DNA from: Atherinomorus stipes
Lineage: Eukaryota; Chordata; Actinopteri; Atheriniformes; Atherinidae
NCBI GenBank assembly: GCA_023101725.1
Contig: JALJCO010009083.1
Location: 1 to 64,000 of the forward strand
Direction of reading: 5' to 3'
DNA length: 64,000 nt
Under the pieces are notes generated by a model. It did not search any database. It was not told where the DNA came from and saw only the letters and a list, made by a program, of their open reading frames with translations. Positions within the stretch are counted from its first letter, which is position 1. The number at the start of each line of letters is the position of its first letter. A program made the translations under genes and the position numbers. Below are positions 34,558-44,406 of this stretch, piece after piece.

Positions 34558-34670
34558 TCTAGCCTACAATTTCAACAAAGAACATATGTTTTCTTTATAT
34601 CATAATTAACTCTCTTACCACGAACAGTTAATACAACAAATAAACTCCAGACAGTCACAGACATCTTCAT
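34171..34670 (-). CDS. IGHV: VH17, divergent family B VH gene, apparently functional
   Basis: The leader 34619-34670 encodes MKMSVTVWSLFVVLTVR; a second ATG two codons in would give a leader aligning better with its relatives. The V exon 34171-34478 begins GVWSEIRLEQPPSEVK. CDR1 GYTMTTHS, FR2 [15 protein letters not shown] (Lys for Arg), CDR2 about IYTSTAKT, FR3 SFQSRFSLTQDVPSN to VYFCARV. The RSS 34132-34170 is consensus with a 23-bp spacer. The leader intron contains poly-A followed by (TA)n (about 34496-34555). The octamer position reads ATGCAAAG (34791-34798). It is the last VH before the TCR-like cassette on the downstream side. Confidence 0.92.
34497..34555 (+). repeat. A-run plus (TA)n microsatellite in the VH17 leader intron
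   Basis: About 24 A followed by about 18 TA units, lying close to the V-exon acceptor on the minus strand (poly-T side nearest the acceptor), where it lengthens the pyrimidine tract. Confidence 0.9.
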
Positions 34671-35198
34671 GATGACCTCTTCAAGATAGGAAGCACTGAA
34701 ATTAGAGTTTTCATCAGTTTGGTGAAGCTTTGTGAGTTGCTCTCCCTCAGATGGTGTGAATCATAACGGTACCTTTATAAAGAGGTTAGACTTTGCATAG
34801 ACCTCCCTCTGCAGGTTGAAAGTGGGAACTTGCTTAAAGAAGAAGTTTAATTTCTTGTTTTTGGCACTGAAGGCCGGATCTATCAAAGGTTTGTGTGTAT
34901 ATAAACATGACCTATCTCATTGCGCACAAAAAATAAATGGACAAACTGATCTACAGTACTAACAACATGCCAAAAGGGTTGCGATTTTCAGAGGTGCTAA
35001 ATAGCACCTCTGATCCAGATGATCTGCTGCAATGAATACGCAATATGGGGTGTTCATACATTACACAATTGTGTGTGTGTTGGGAAGCGAAAATGTGAGT
35101 ATATTAATTTAGCACTCACAAAGCAATTTACCAACCCTGAAACAGATTGTGTGGCTGGCCTTTTGAGTGTATTTTAGTACATCTGAAAAGCAGGTCCA

Positions 35199-35526
35199 AA
35201 TGGGCTATATGCACGACTCCACTACTTCCTGAACTTCAGACAGCACCTTTGCTTCCTGTCTTTCATGCCTTTTCTTGCTTTTTCTTTTTTTTTTTTTTCT
35301 TGTTTCTTGTTTTCATGTCTTTTACAATGTTGAATTTCCCTTCTGGGATTAATAAAGTATTTTTCATTTCATTCCATGACTGGACAAACTGATTAATCCA
35401 GGTGTGTCTGGCCAGTTACTGAGGTCAGACACACCTGGGTTTATCAGTTTGTCCAGTCATGAAAGACAAGAAGCAAAGGTGCTGTCTGAAGTTCAGGAAG
35501 TAGTGGAGTGGTACATATAGCCCATT
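35199..35526. repeat. Large palindromic (fold-back) element
   Basis: The outer arms (ATGGGCTATATGCACGACTC... and its inverse ending ATATAGCCCATT) and the inner arms (CTGGACAAACTGATTAATCC with GGTTTATCAGTTTGTCCAG) are nearly perfect inverses about a short centre near 35412-35425. The left arm alone carries about 110 extra bases (35270-35375): a T-rich run, then AATTTCCCTTCTGGGATTAA and TAAAGTAT, which looks like a LINE 3' end that inserted later. Confidence 0.75.
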
Positions 35527-35529
35527 GGC

Positions 35530-37385
35530 AGCTTTGCAAACAGAAGGCTTTTGAAGGGGGACAATCCTGGACATGCACAATTCTGATTCTAATATTTAGT
35601 TCATGAGCAGTAAGGGCAATGTATTTGGTTGTCATTGTTGAATTCAATAAAAATCTAAATATGGAAATATTTTAAATATGGTCACTTAATTACTTATAGT
35701 TATAAGTAATTAAGTAATTACTTATTCATTTATTTGAAAATTCCCTGTAAGGAAATATTTGGCTACAGTATATTTTTCACCTATCCGCTAAATTACCACC
35801 CTCAGATCTAGCCACCATAATTTTTTTAAATATTTTGTCATGTTATATTTTTTCTATTGATTTTTTTCTTCTGTTGGGTTAAAACTCTTTCTTGACCATT
35901 CTTCATTTCACACGTTCTTTTCCAACATATCAAAAGTATTAAAACTTTTTAAACAAATCTTATAGCATCTCACTAATATTGTCTCTAAATCTTAAAACAT
36001 TTATTAAAGCTTTACAACCTTCTTTTCTCTGGCTGTTTTAAACTTTGTTTTGCCTTAAAACAATATAATTGTAATCAAATTAGTATCATAGGACTGATAA
36101 TACTCAAAAACCATTATGCATGATATAACAAATTAGCATGGTTTCTAATAATTTATTTAGTGCTTTTGAGGAATATCAAGTTTGAAAGACCCTTTACTGA
36201 GCTGATGAGGATGCACTCAGTCAGTGATGCAGAGCAGATTACAGAGAGAGGACATACAAACACTCTATCTCTCTTAATTAAGTATTCTTTTTAGTTATTT
36301 GATGGCTTTCCTTCTATTTGCAAAAGAGATGTAATTAACATATTCAACTTTTTTCTTTTTTTTACTCTTTGCTTTTATCTCTACCACTTCTACAGGACTG
36401 TCTTTTGAATAATTTTTTAATCAAAATGTAACATTTTATCAATTGTTTGTATTTTAACTAGTTTTTTTTTTATTATTTGTTTTGGGTTTTTTTTTTTTTG
36501 TTACAACTCCTGTCAGGAAGTAATTTGCTTTACACTTCCTGCTATCAGTCAAAGAATAACTGGAAATATGACAAAAGTTCAGTAATTAAACCTAAATGGA
36601 GGACTATGTAGTAGAAGACGGGAGGATTTAGGAATTTGATTTTTTTTTTTTTTTTTTTTTGAAGTATGGCAGAATATCCAAAGAACATAGACAGGATAAA
36701 GGTTGGTAGTAAACTTGTCCTTGGTTTAACTCTGTGTAGGTGGGGGTCTCCTGTTGGAGAAAAGTTTCCAAGCAGATTAAAGACAAAGAGCAGAGATGGA
36801 GGGGAGATGATGAGTGTGTTCAGCAGCAGATATGAATCTGTTCTCAGTGGTTATTAGAACAGAAACGACTGCTGAGAATCAGACTTCCTTTCCTGCAGCT
36901 GTGTGGGTTTCTCTGAAGCCTCCACACCGTTAGCTGCGGCTTTTCACTTTAATAACAGAATGACTGCTACAACCATCAACCGTGCTAAAAACAAATCATT
37001 TCAGGAAGCATCTGTGTTCTTCATCTGTGAGAGAAACAACTCAAATCCCGACATCAGAGCTGAGAAATAAACTTTAAAAGGAGATGAATAAGGTCCTTGT
37101 AAACATTTGTTAGTGATAAATAAATCTTTCAGGCATCATCTTCTCAGAAGTTTGTTTTCTTTGACTAATTCTTTTTTACACTCTTGTTTCTTCTATTTGT
37201 CTAAAAAATGTGTAAGCTGATGCCTTGAGAGAATTTTAGAGATTGTTGGGCTCTGATTGGTCCCGTCTTGTCCCCATGCATTCATCAAGTTACTTTTTCA
37301 ACAAGTCAACTGAGAAATTAAATGTGTTGTGACATATGCTTGAATATTTCCACACAAAAACATTTTTTTAAATTTTGTTGATAAT
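35530..37385. other. Spacer downstream of the TCR-like cassette
   Basis: AT-rich with poly-T runs (36480-36500, 36638-36660). No VH or other gene recognised. Bases 35690-35725 form a small TAATTACTTATAGTTATAAGTAATTA hairpin. Confidence 0.45.
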
Positions 37386-37391
37386 AAGCTG

Positions 37392-37397
37392 TTTATT
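37392..37397 (-). terminator. Candidate polyadenylation signal of the TCR-like gene
   Basis: AATAAA on the minus strand, about 215 bp after the stop codon of the transmembrane exon. It is placed plausibly, but such hexamers are common in AT-rich DNA. Confidence 0.4.
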
Positions 37398-37611
37398 ACA
37401 GAAAAACTCTGCAATGTAAAAGAACGCTTGAAAAAACAAGGAAAGTGATTAAATATGTAAAAGACAGAGAGCAGTTAAACTGTAAAATCTGCATAAAAAT
37501 ATTAAATCTGACTACATTTTATAATTAACATCTGTGAGTCCTGATTAAGTGATCATATAAGACAAACTGATGATGTTTAACAGAGAAAAACTCCAAACTG
37601 CAAGAAAACCA

Positions 37612-37754
37612 TCAGTCAGCATGTGTGAAGTTGGTGGATGGTCCCTTGTTCCTGATGATCGTCAGCAGTCCACCACAGTACACCAGACTCTTCACTGTCA
37701 GCACTGTGTACAGCAGACAGAGCAGCCTCACGCTGTGCTCAGGCTGGAACGACA
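37612..37754 (-). CDS. Transmembrane/cytoplasmic exon of a TCR gamma-like constant gene
   Basis: On the minus strand the exon opens after a long (TG)n-TCAG acceptor in phase 1 and encodes VSFQPEHSVRLLC, the hydrophobic LLYTVLTVKSLVYCGGLLTII with one central Lys, then a short tail RNKGPSTNFTHAD and a TGA stop at 37612-37614. A lysine in the membrane segment within a KSxVY motif is typical of TCR gamma chains, which use it to pair with CD3. Antibody membrane exons lack such a Lys. A short cytoplasmic tail also fits TCR. The entry phase matches the end of the C1 exon at 38750. The identification is by motif memory, not alignment. Confidence 0.75.
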
Positions 37755-37757
37755 CTG

Positions 37758-37788
<31 letters not shown>

Positions 37789-38749
37789 TGGGTTATTATT
37801 CTTAGATCAAATAAAATGTAGAATTCAAATCTTAAAAGACAGCCTATCATAAGCTGAAGTTGGTTGTTTGATTTACTTTGAGCTTGATGTCTGACATGGT
37901 CTGTCTGTTGTTTGGTGCTGAGCAGGTTACAGTGGGTTTAAAGCCTGTATGTACTAAGCCAGAACAGAGAAATCTGTTTTCTGGTCCAGGAGAGAATAAT
38001 TATGTGAGGGGAAAAAATGGTGTAATATTTTATTATTCTCAGTCCTGGTTTGGGAGATCTGATTTTTTCTCAACACTTTATCTGGATGAGCCTTTATTCT
38101 TGTATCGTGTCCGACTACTACTGAGTGACTGGTCAGAAATTTGAAGTGGGAATGTTTAATGAGTTAAAGTGAGAAGCAGAAAGTAGTTATTTTTGCTTTT
38201 CCACTCATGTGAATGGTTCAGCAGGACTGAAAGGATCATTTTGATAATTAGACAAAGTGGTGAGGAAGCACAGCAATCATGGCAGCCACAGACCACGTCA
38301 TTCAAATCACCACCAAACAAGGTTTTTCATGAAGTATTAAATGTCCAGGCCAGTTTGTATAAATTTCATTCTTGTTCTTGCCAGACTCAGGTTTTAGATG
38401 TTTCCCTGTTTCAACACACCTGGCTCCAATGTTGTCAAGTTCTGCATAATGAGACCCATTATATCTAAGTCAGGTGTCTTGAAGCAGGGAAATATCTAGA
38501 ATCTACAGGACAACAGCCCCCCAGGACTGGAGTTTGATACCCCTGCTCTAGTGTCCTCATTGGACTTTGTAACTGTCCATGCAGAAAGGCAGTATGTGAT
38601 AGGCTGAGGCTGGGAGCTTTGAAACATAAAAGAAATCAAATATTTGCAGAGTTCCAGTGAGAAATGTCAATCCTCTGCTCCTCTGCTCTCTTTGACAGCA
38701 TTTCCATATGAAGTTCTATCTCTGCTGATCACAGTCTAAGCTTCATTAC
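37755..38749 (-). other. Intron between the C1 and transmembrane exons
   Basis: Contains a (CA)n tract at 37757-37786 directly at the acceptor, and a fold-back MITE near 38375-38550 related to the copy at 6202-6406. I could not identify a separate connecting-peptide exon in it. Confidence 0.5.
38375..38550. mobile_element. Fold-back MITE in the TCR-like intron
   Basis: Inverted halves: TTTCCCTGTTTCAACACACCTGG on the left pairs with CAGGTGTCTTGAAGCAGGGAAA on the right; it ends with ccaggactggagtttgatacccctgctc. Same family as 6202-6406. Confidence 0.6.
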
Positions 38750-39049
38750 CTCGTATTTGAGCTTCCACTATTTCCCCGTAGTGGTTGACGTAGCAGTTGT
38801 ATTTATATGTGCTGTACTTTTGCTGATGAACCAACAAGATGGAAGCTGCGCGTCCTGATTCTCTGATTTCAAGTTGATTTCCATCAGCAGGATGTAGTTC
38901 CTCCACAAAACCATCCTCGTTCTGTCTTTTCCAGGAGAACCGGAACAGAGGAGGAAACATGTCTGAGGCCAGACACAGAAGGAAACTCTCCCCCTGGACT
39001 CTGGATGCTGCTAGGTACACGCTCAACACGGGCCTCACAATCTGCTTAT
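38750..39049 (-). CDS. C1-type Ig constant exon, TCR gamma-like
   Basis: A 300-bp exon entered after TTTCAG in phase 1: joined to the J at 40689 it reads VT-DKQIVRPVLSVYLAASR. The C1 fold hallmarks are present: first Cys in FLLCLASDMFPP, Trp in FSWKRQ, second Cys in YKYNCYVNHYG, about 55 residues apart. It ends at CGAG followed by GTAATG, a donor, in phase 1, matching the next exon. No stop codons in 99 codons. The sequence is unlike heavy-chain C domains and, to my memory, resembles teleost TCR gamma constants (SVYPAASR...LCLASDMFPP...FSWKRQ). A light-chain-like C domain is the main alternative, disfavoured by the membrane exon. Confidence 0.8.
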
Positions 39050-39241
39050 CTGAAATTTGACAGCAGCAACAAAGAGTACACACATTTACACATTCACACA
39101 GTCACACAGTAAACATCAGCTTCCATCACTCCACATTTAGTCTGATCCAGTACAAAGGTCACCACACTGTGTTCACTTTACTATCAAACATAGCATGTAT
39201 AAAAATGGACAATGGAAACAGTGTACGAACAAGCTCTAATA

Positions 39242-39288
<47 letters not shown>

Positions 39289-40492
39289 CCTTTTATTTCA
39301 GTCTGATGAAAACAGAACATACTTGCAGTACACACTTTGAAATTTTGTGAAATTTTGTATAATGTGCAATCTAGTATGCGGGTATTGCGCCATTTAGTGA
39401 TAAATTTCATTTTGTAACCCACTTCGTACTTAACAGTTTAACATATTTTAGATCTTGGTTGATGGGATAGTTCTTCTGGTCTGACATCAACAATACTCAA
39501 CTTTTTAAAAAACATCCTTTGTAATTGTTTTTCTTATTATTGTGCCTTTTAAACTTATTCTATTATTATAATCAATGTGTTGTGTTGGCTCACCAATGGA
39601 TTAAAGATGGAAATTAGTTATTATCTTGTATATTTGCATTTAATGTTTATTAATATGAAATTCCCTTTTTGCAAATAAAATAGACTGAAAGTGAAAAAAT
39701 CTGTTGTGGTGGGTTTTTTTTTTTGTTTGTTTGTTTTTTAATAAATTGAATCAAATCATCTGGAAACTTGAAAATTCTTTATTGGTCATGACTATGCAAA
39801 TAGAAATATAATTGAACATTATTTTTATTTGTTTATTGTGTATTTTTCCTGCACAATTTTCTTAATGTCAATTTTCTTTATATCAGGAAAATTCAACAAC
39901 ATCTAGAGTACATCGGTGAACATATATATTGGAAAATTTCATTGTTAAGAATTATTATATTGCATTCAATATGTATTAGAAGTTTGTCTTAAGAGCATAA
40001 ATCATAATGTCAAATCTTCTTCAGTTTAATATAATTTCATACTGTCATTAAGTGTAAAAAAAATAATGATTTTCTTAATTTATAGTAACACAAATTAAAA
40101 TGTATATACTTTTAAAACATTTATTTGTTTATCTCTTTTATTTGACTTTTTCTGCTTTTCTTTATATCTTTATCTTATATATTTATATATTTATATTAAA
40201 TTAAATTAAAACATTATTGCCAACACAAACTGCTTTATGTTGTATATCAAGATTTTTCCTGAAGGTACAGATATGAATTTACAACAATATCCATTTTCAG
40301 TTTATTTGTCAGTTTTAGTACTTTTGAACTCCTTTCTAAAATGCATAAGTTTTTGTCCTGTAAAAATTGTTGCATGATTATTTTTACACTAAGCATAAAA
40401 AATAATAACATATAAAGTCTGATCAAGCAGAAACTGATATTGACAGATGGATTTCTGCGATAAAACAACTGAAAGCAAATGTTTGGTTTTAC
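39050..40492 (-). other. J-C intron of the TCR-like cassette
   Basis: Very AT-rich, with a (TA)n tract at 39247-39286 and a TTTTTTTTTTGTTTGTTTG run near 39715. No further J or C motif was found. An enhancer could lie here but none is recognisable. Confidence 0.5.
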
Positions 40493-40568
40493 CTTTTACA
40501 AAGCATACACTTTAGTCCCAGAACCAAAGACAAAGAAGTAACATAGTAAGAGAGAATATTACTAAACC
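40493..40568 (-). pseudogene. Damaged J segment of the TCR-like cassette
   Basis: The minus strand carries FGSGTKVYAL, then TAA, then AAG and a GTAAAA donor. The stop and the altered length put it out of phase with the C exon. Its RSS is degraded: heptamer TACTATG (minus strand) next to the coding end, an 11-bp gap and a GGTTTAGTA nonamer. The surrounding 100 bp match the intact J at 40689-40751, so this is a duplicated, decayed copy. Confidence 0.8.
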
Positions 40569-40688
40569 TGACTCCTGTTGAACATGTCAGCTGAGATGAA
40601 CTATGCCAAATAATAATTTTGATAATTTCCACTTTAAACACATTTTAGCTTGCAACAAAATAACTGGAAAATAAATTTTTGCTTTTAC

Positions 40689-40751
40689 CTGTTACGTACA
40701 CTTTAGTCCCAGAACCAAAGAGGTCGAGGTGGTAAGGGTAGTAATAGTAGA
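40689..40751 (-). CDS. J segment (FGSGTK type) of the TCR-like cassette
   Basis: A 63-bp joining segment on the minus strand, encoding YYYPYHLDLFGSGTKVYVT and ending with one base (phase 1) before a GTAAAAG donor. FGxG, not WGxG, is the motif of TCR and light-chain J segments, so this is not a JH. With the C1 exon at 39049 it makes VTD-KQIV in frame. The RSS immediately 5' is complete. J length and motif are normal. It is the only J in the window able to splice to the C1 exon. Confidence 0.87.
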
Positions 40752-40779
40752 CACGGTGAAAGAGACTAATACAAAAACC
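40752..40779 (-). promoter_or_regulatory. 12-bp-spacer recombination signal of the J segment
   Basis: Read on the minus strand: nonamer GGTTTTTGT (consensus), exactly 12 bp, heptamer CACCGTG (one mismatch from CACTGTG), abutting the J coding end. Twelve-bp spacers are found at TCR J and lambda J segments, while JH uses 23. It is therefore compatible under the 12/23 rule with the 23-RSS of VH genes. Confidence 0.88.
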
Positions 40780-41164
40780 TGTTTGCTGCTGAACGTGTCA
40801 GCCGAGATAAATGAGTCTAAATAATAAAGTAGCAGCTTCATGATGTGTTTCTCTAATGTTTATAAAAACACGGCTGCCCCTCCTTTCCCTTTTAGCCACA
40901 CTAAAGCTTGGCTCTGATGTTAATCAGTTGTTTGGTCCCACATGAGCATGTGTGTCTGTGGGTTTCTACTATCACTTTCAGTTATCCATGAGTTTTGTTT
41001 TTTAATGATAGTTTTTTAAAACCTCTGTGTTTACATTAACCACTGTGTTATTCTTTGACACAGTTCTCTCTCACTATTGGTAAAGATGTTTTTGCTGGCA
41101 TCAGAGAAGCCACTTTCTGTCCATTCAAGTGATTTTCTTGATAAATGTCTGCAGTTATAACAGC

Positions 41165-41670
41165 CGTGTTATAGGTTGAAAATGGAACATTTTTATTAAA
41201 AGCTATATTTTTAAAAAAAAGATACCTCCACAACTGCAGAATGAAAGTAAACATTTCCTTAAAAATATATATTTAGCCTGAAAATAAATATAAAATAAAT
41301 ATGAATGGCTTTGACATTGGCATTGTGTTTACATCTACAAGCCACACGCCGCAATTGCGGGTTGCCAAATACGATCTCTATGCGGCAACAGTATGTTGGC
41401 CACAGTTAGGCTGGTACAGGGGGAAACAGTGGAGTCGGCAAGTCCAGCAGCTGCTTCAGAGCCCCGGAGATATTTTTATCCATCTCTGAAGAGGAGAGAC
41501 CTGAGAAGAGCAAAAACTGGAGTAAATTTAGGAAGGACTCACATAAATGTTTTCCACAACATCAAAATGCTGAATTGGCGACTTTCCTACTGGATCGGAA
41601 AGCTAACTTGTTTACTAACATGGCTAACGTTAGCTGTCAGTTATAAACTCCTCTGCATTACTTGTTGAAC
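41165..41670 (+). repeat. Dispersed repeat R1, copy 2
   Basis: Homologous to 7575-8130 in the same orientation (GCGGGTTGCCAAATACGATC, ACAGGGGGAAACAGTGGAG, TTAGCTGTCAGTTATAAACTC). It starts about 390 bp upstream of the J nonamer and ends just before a (TTTA)n tract at 41680-41720. Confidence 0.7.
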
Positions 41671-41914
41671 ATGGTTTTATGTATTTATTTATTTATTTAT
41701 TCATGTATTTATTTTTTTAATTTTTTAAAACTCGTTGAAATGTGAATCAATGTAGAAAAAAAAAGAAAATAAAAAAGCAAGTGCTTGTTAACAAACTCCC
41801 GAATGTGCAGTACATAATGCAGAGTTTCCCCTCTGATTCAGTAATGACAGCCCGTGGTGGCTACATTATTAGCACCTCGCCTTCAAAATACTGAGAATTA
41901 GCCAAACGTTTCAC

Positions 41915-42218
41915 ATGGACAACTGCATTGTCGCCTCCAGCGGCAAAGCAGAGGTGTACAGCTGTGCAAAAGAATTTTTTTTTTTTACTTTCAGATCACT
42001 GAATTTTTACCTAAATGACAGCCTCAATGCCAAAGTTAAATGGTTTGGTGAAGGAGGCATGCGCTGGAGCGGCGTCATTCCGCGTTTTTACTCTGAGATC
42101 TCCACTCAGAGTCCCCCAGACATTTTAGTTGTTCATGCTGGAGGCAACGACCTGGGACTCACATCTGCAGGGCCGGCTTTTGCGCCCCTGGACGGGGCGC
42201 AAAAAATGCAGAATTAAA
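41915..42218 (+). pseudogene. SGNH-hydrolase-like retroelement ORF fragment
   Basis: The plus-strand frame contains VKWFGEGGMRWSGVIPRFY and PPDILVVHAGGNDLGL. The GGND block is the consensus III-type motif of SGNH/GDSL esterases, which occur as extra domains in fish retrotransposon proteins. The frame then runs into CAGGGCCGGCTTTTGCGCCCC, a hAT-like terminal sequence, and poly-A at 42217. There is no upstream catalytic GDS motif within the frame, so this is a truncated transposon piece, not a host gene. Confidence 0.5.
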
Positions 42219-42317
42219 AAAAAAAAAAAAAAAAAAAAAAAGTTAATTAAAAAAATACCTCTCTCCTCCTCCCATTCACCATCCCATCCACAAGAAAGAA
42301 AAAAAAAAAAAAAAAAA

Positions 42318-42380
<63 letters not shown>
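42217..42380 (+). repeat. Poly-A and A-rich tract
   Basis: Two long A runs (about 42217-42240 and 42299-42380) with GTTAATTAA between and after. Over 80 nearly uninterrupted A bases. Translations give only poly-lysine. Confidence 0.9.
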
Positions 42381-42383
<3 letters not shown>

Positions 42384-42439
42384 AATTAAGAAAGTTAATT
42401 AAAGTTATGTAGCCTTTATATTATGGGATAGACTATAGG

Positions 42440-43160
42440 TACATACTGTAGCTACTCGAAATTTCTCTCCAAAAGACATCAAAATAAAACCTCAAATCAG
42501 ATCTGGCTGCATGATCAGCTCCTACTGACACTTGCTGTCACCGTGAAAGGTGACGTAGACCTACATGACGTAGTTACCGTGGAGGAACGGAGGTCGTGTT
42601 GTGTTTCAACTTTTCAATGATTAAATGATGCAAAGAACATCTTTCCAAAAGAGCAGCTTTCCAAAAGTGAAGGAAGGAGGAGGAAGAAAAACGCCCGTAA
42701 GCAGAGGTATGTGGACTGAGGCTGAGCTCAGTGAGCTGGTCACACGGTGTGTGAAAGAGAGAGAGGGAGGGGGGGGGCGCATCTCACGTCGCGGTTTATA
42801 ATGACAGACGTCAACAACTTATCAAAACGCTGAGAATCGTTGTAGAGTGAAGGAAAGAGTTCTCAGTTAGAGATATGTACTTTCCCCAACATTAAAGCTT
42901 GTTTAGCTCGTCAATGCTAGCATGAAGCAGTACCATGCTGCTGCTGCTGCAGCTGCTGTGGGAGACGTTCAATCTCATATTGTAGAACAGTAATGCTCAC
43001 AGCACTGCTGCTGATAACTGATGTTGTTTAACAGGCTACTGGAGTTTGAGTCTGTGTGCTGCAGCTACCAGTTGTCCTCTAGCTTCCAGTGCAGGTAAAT
43101 CTGCATCTGTCCACATTCACTGAAAGTCCTGCAGATGCCTCTAGAACAGCTCTGTAGGGA
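42440..43160. other. GC-balanced segment between A-rich blocks
   Basis: Includes GAGAGAGAGGGAGGGGGGGG (about 42757-42777) and CTGCTGCTGCTGC (42938-42950). No gene recognised; probably part of an interspersed element that starts near 42165 with CAGGGCCGGC. Confidence 0.4.
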
Positions 43161-43164
43161 GGGG

Positions 43165-43620
43165 GGAGAGACTAGAAAAAAAAAAAAAAAATATGAGAAA
43201 AAAAAAAAAAAGAATTAAATTAAGAACTAAGAAAAAAAAAAAAAAATCAGAATACTAAATAAACTAATAATTCTGAATTTAAATAAAAATAAAGAGAAAA
43301 AAGACAGAAAAAAATATAATAGAATAGATATAATTTAAACTAAAATAAAAAAAAGAGAAGGAAAAAGAAAGGAAAGAAAAAAAAAAAAATAATAAAAAAG
43401 GAAATAAAAAAAAAAAAAAAAAAAAAAATTTTTATTTTAAATTAAAAAGACAGAATTGAAATTGAAGAGAAGAAATAAAATAATTAAAACATGAAAAAAA
43501 AAATAGAAAAAAGAAAAAAGAAAAAAGGAAAGAAATTCTAAATTGAAAAAAGAAGAAAAAAAAAAAAAAAAAAAAAAAAAAAGATTTTTATAAATAAAAA
43601 AAAGAAAGAAGAATTATAAG
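43165..43620 (+). repeat. Degenerate A-rich low-complexity block
   Basis: About 450 bp of A with scattered G and T (AAAAGAAAAAAGG, AATAAAATAA). Purine-rich on one strand throughout. No coding potential. Confidence 0.85.
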
Positions 43621-44129
43621 CTCTGCAACCTGGACAATCAAAGACATTTTTCAGACTCAATCCAGTGATAAAAGTTGTTTAGAGCTGCAATTTTTTAATG
43701 TCCTTTTGAAAAAAAGGCTGCTTATAATTATAATAATAATAATTATTATTATTTTATTATCATTTATTTTTAGAAATACTTACTGTATAAAACATGCTGT
43801 AATTTTAAAGAACTCAGGTTTATTTTTACATTTAGATTTTTAAAAAGAACTTGCAGAAAGAGGATAGATACATTTTCTTCAAACAGATTTTCTACAGTGG
43901 GACTCAACTGTATAAAAAATCTATATAAATAAAAATGTGGACATTTGTTGGATATAATGTGAAATGGGAAAACCCCTAATTTTCAAGCTAATTACAAGAG
44001 AGATAGATTTAAACATATTACAGGGACTTTTAGTGTCATTACGTGTGGAAATGAGAAAAAAATCCAAAATCTATTATTAAAAACATTGTGTACATACATG
44101 GGTATTTATTAGTTGGTTGTTTTAGTCAA

Positions 44130-44240
44130 AGTTATTGAGAGATATTGTGGAAGGTCCAAAGAGCCACTTGCAGCTGTGGAGCTGCAGGTTGCAGACTCCT
44201 GCTCAGAAGCTGCTGCAGAGGTGGAGTTATTGGTTAATTT
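44130..44240. repeat. Dispersed repeat, inverted relative to 6715-6830
   Basis: Carries GGTCCAAAGAGCCACTTGCAG and GGTTGCAGACTCCTGCTC, the reverse complement of the copy near 6740-6800. Confidence 0.6.
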
Positions 44241-44406
44241 TATTATTAAATTATTGCTGAAGGTTTCAGTTAATCTTAGTTACTAATAACAGTATAGAGC
44301 ATAGATAAGGTTCATCTATACAATGTCTATGACATGAAAGAAGGACACAGACTGGATGCAGGTGTAACTGTGGATGTTGTCTGAGTCCAGCTTCCAGCAT
44401 TACCAA

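Noticed and set aside
37570..37852. Plus-strand frames over the membrane exon
   Set aside because: Antisense shadows of the minus-strand exon; no splice or domain logic.
42129..42389. Lysine-rich open frame
   Set aside because: Translation of poly-A; no protein.
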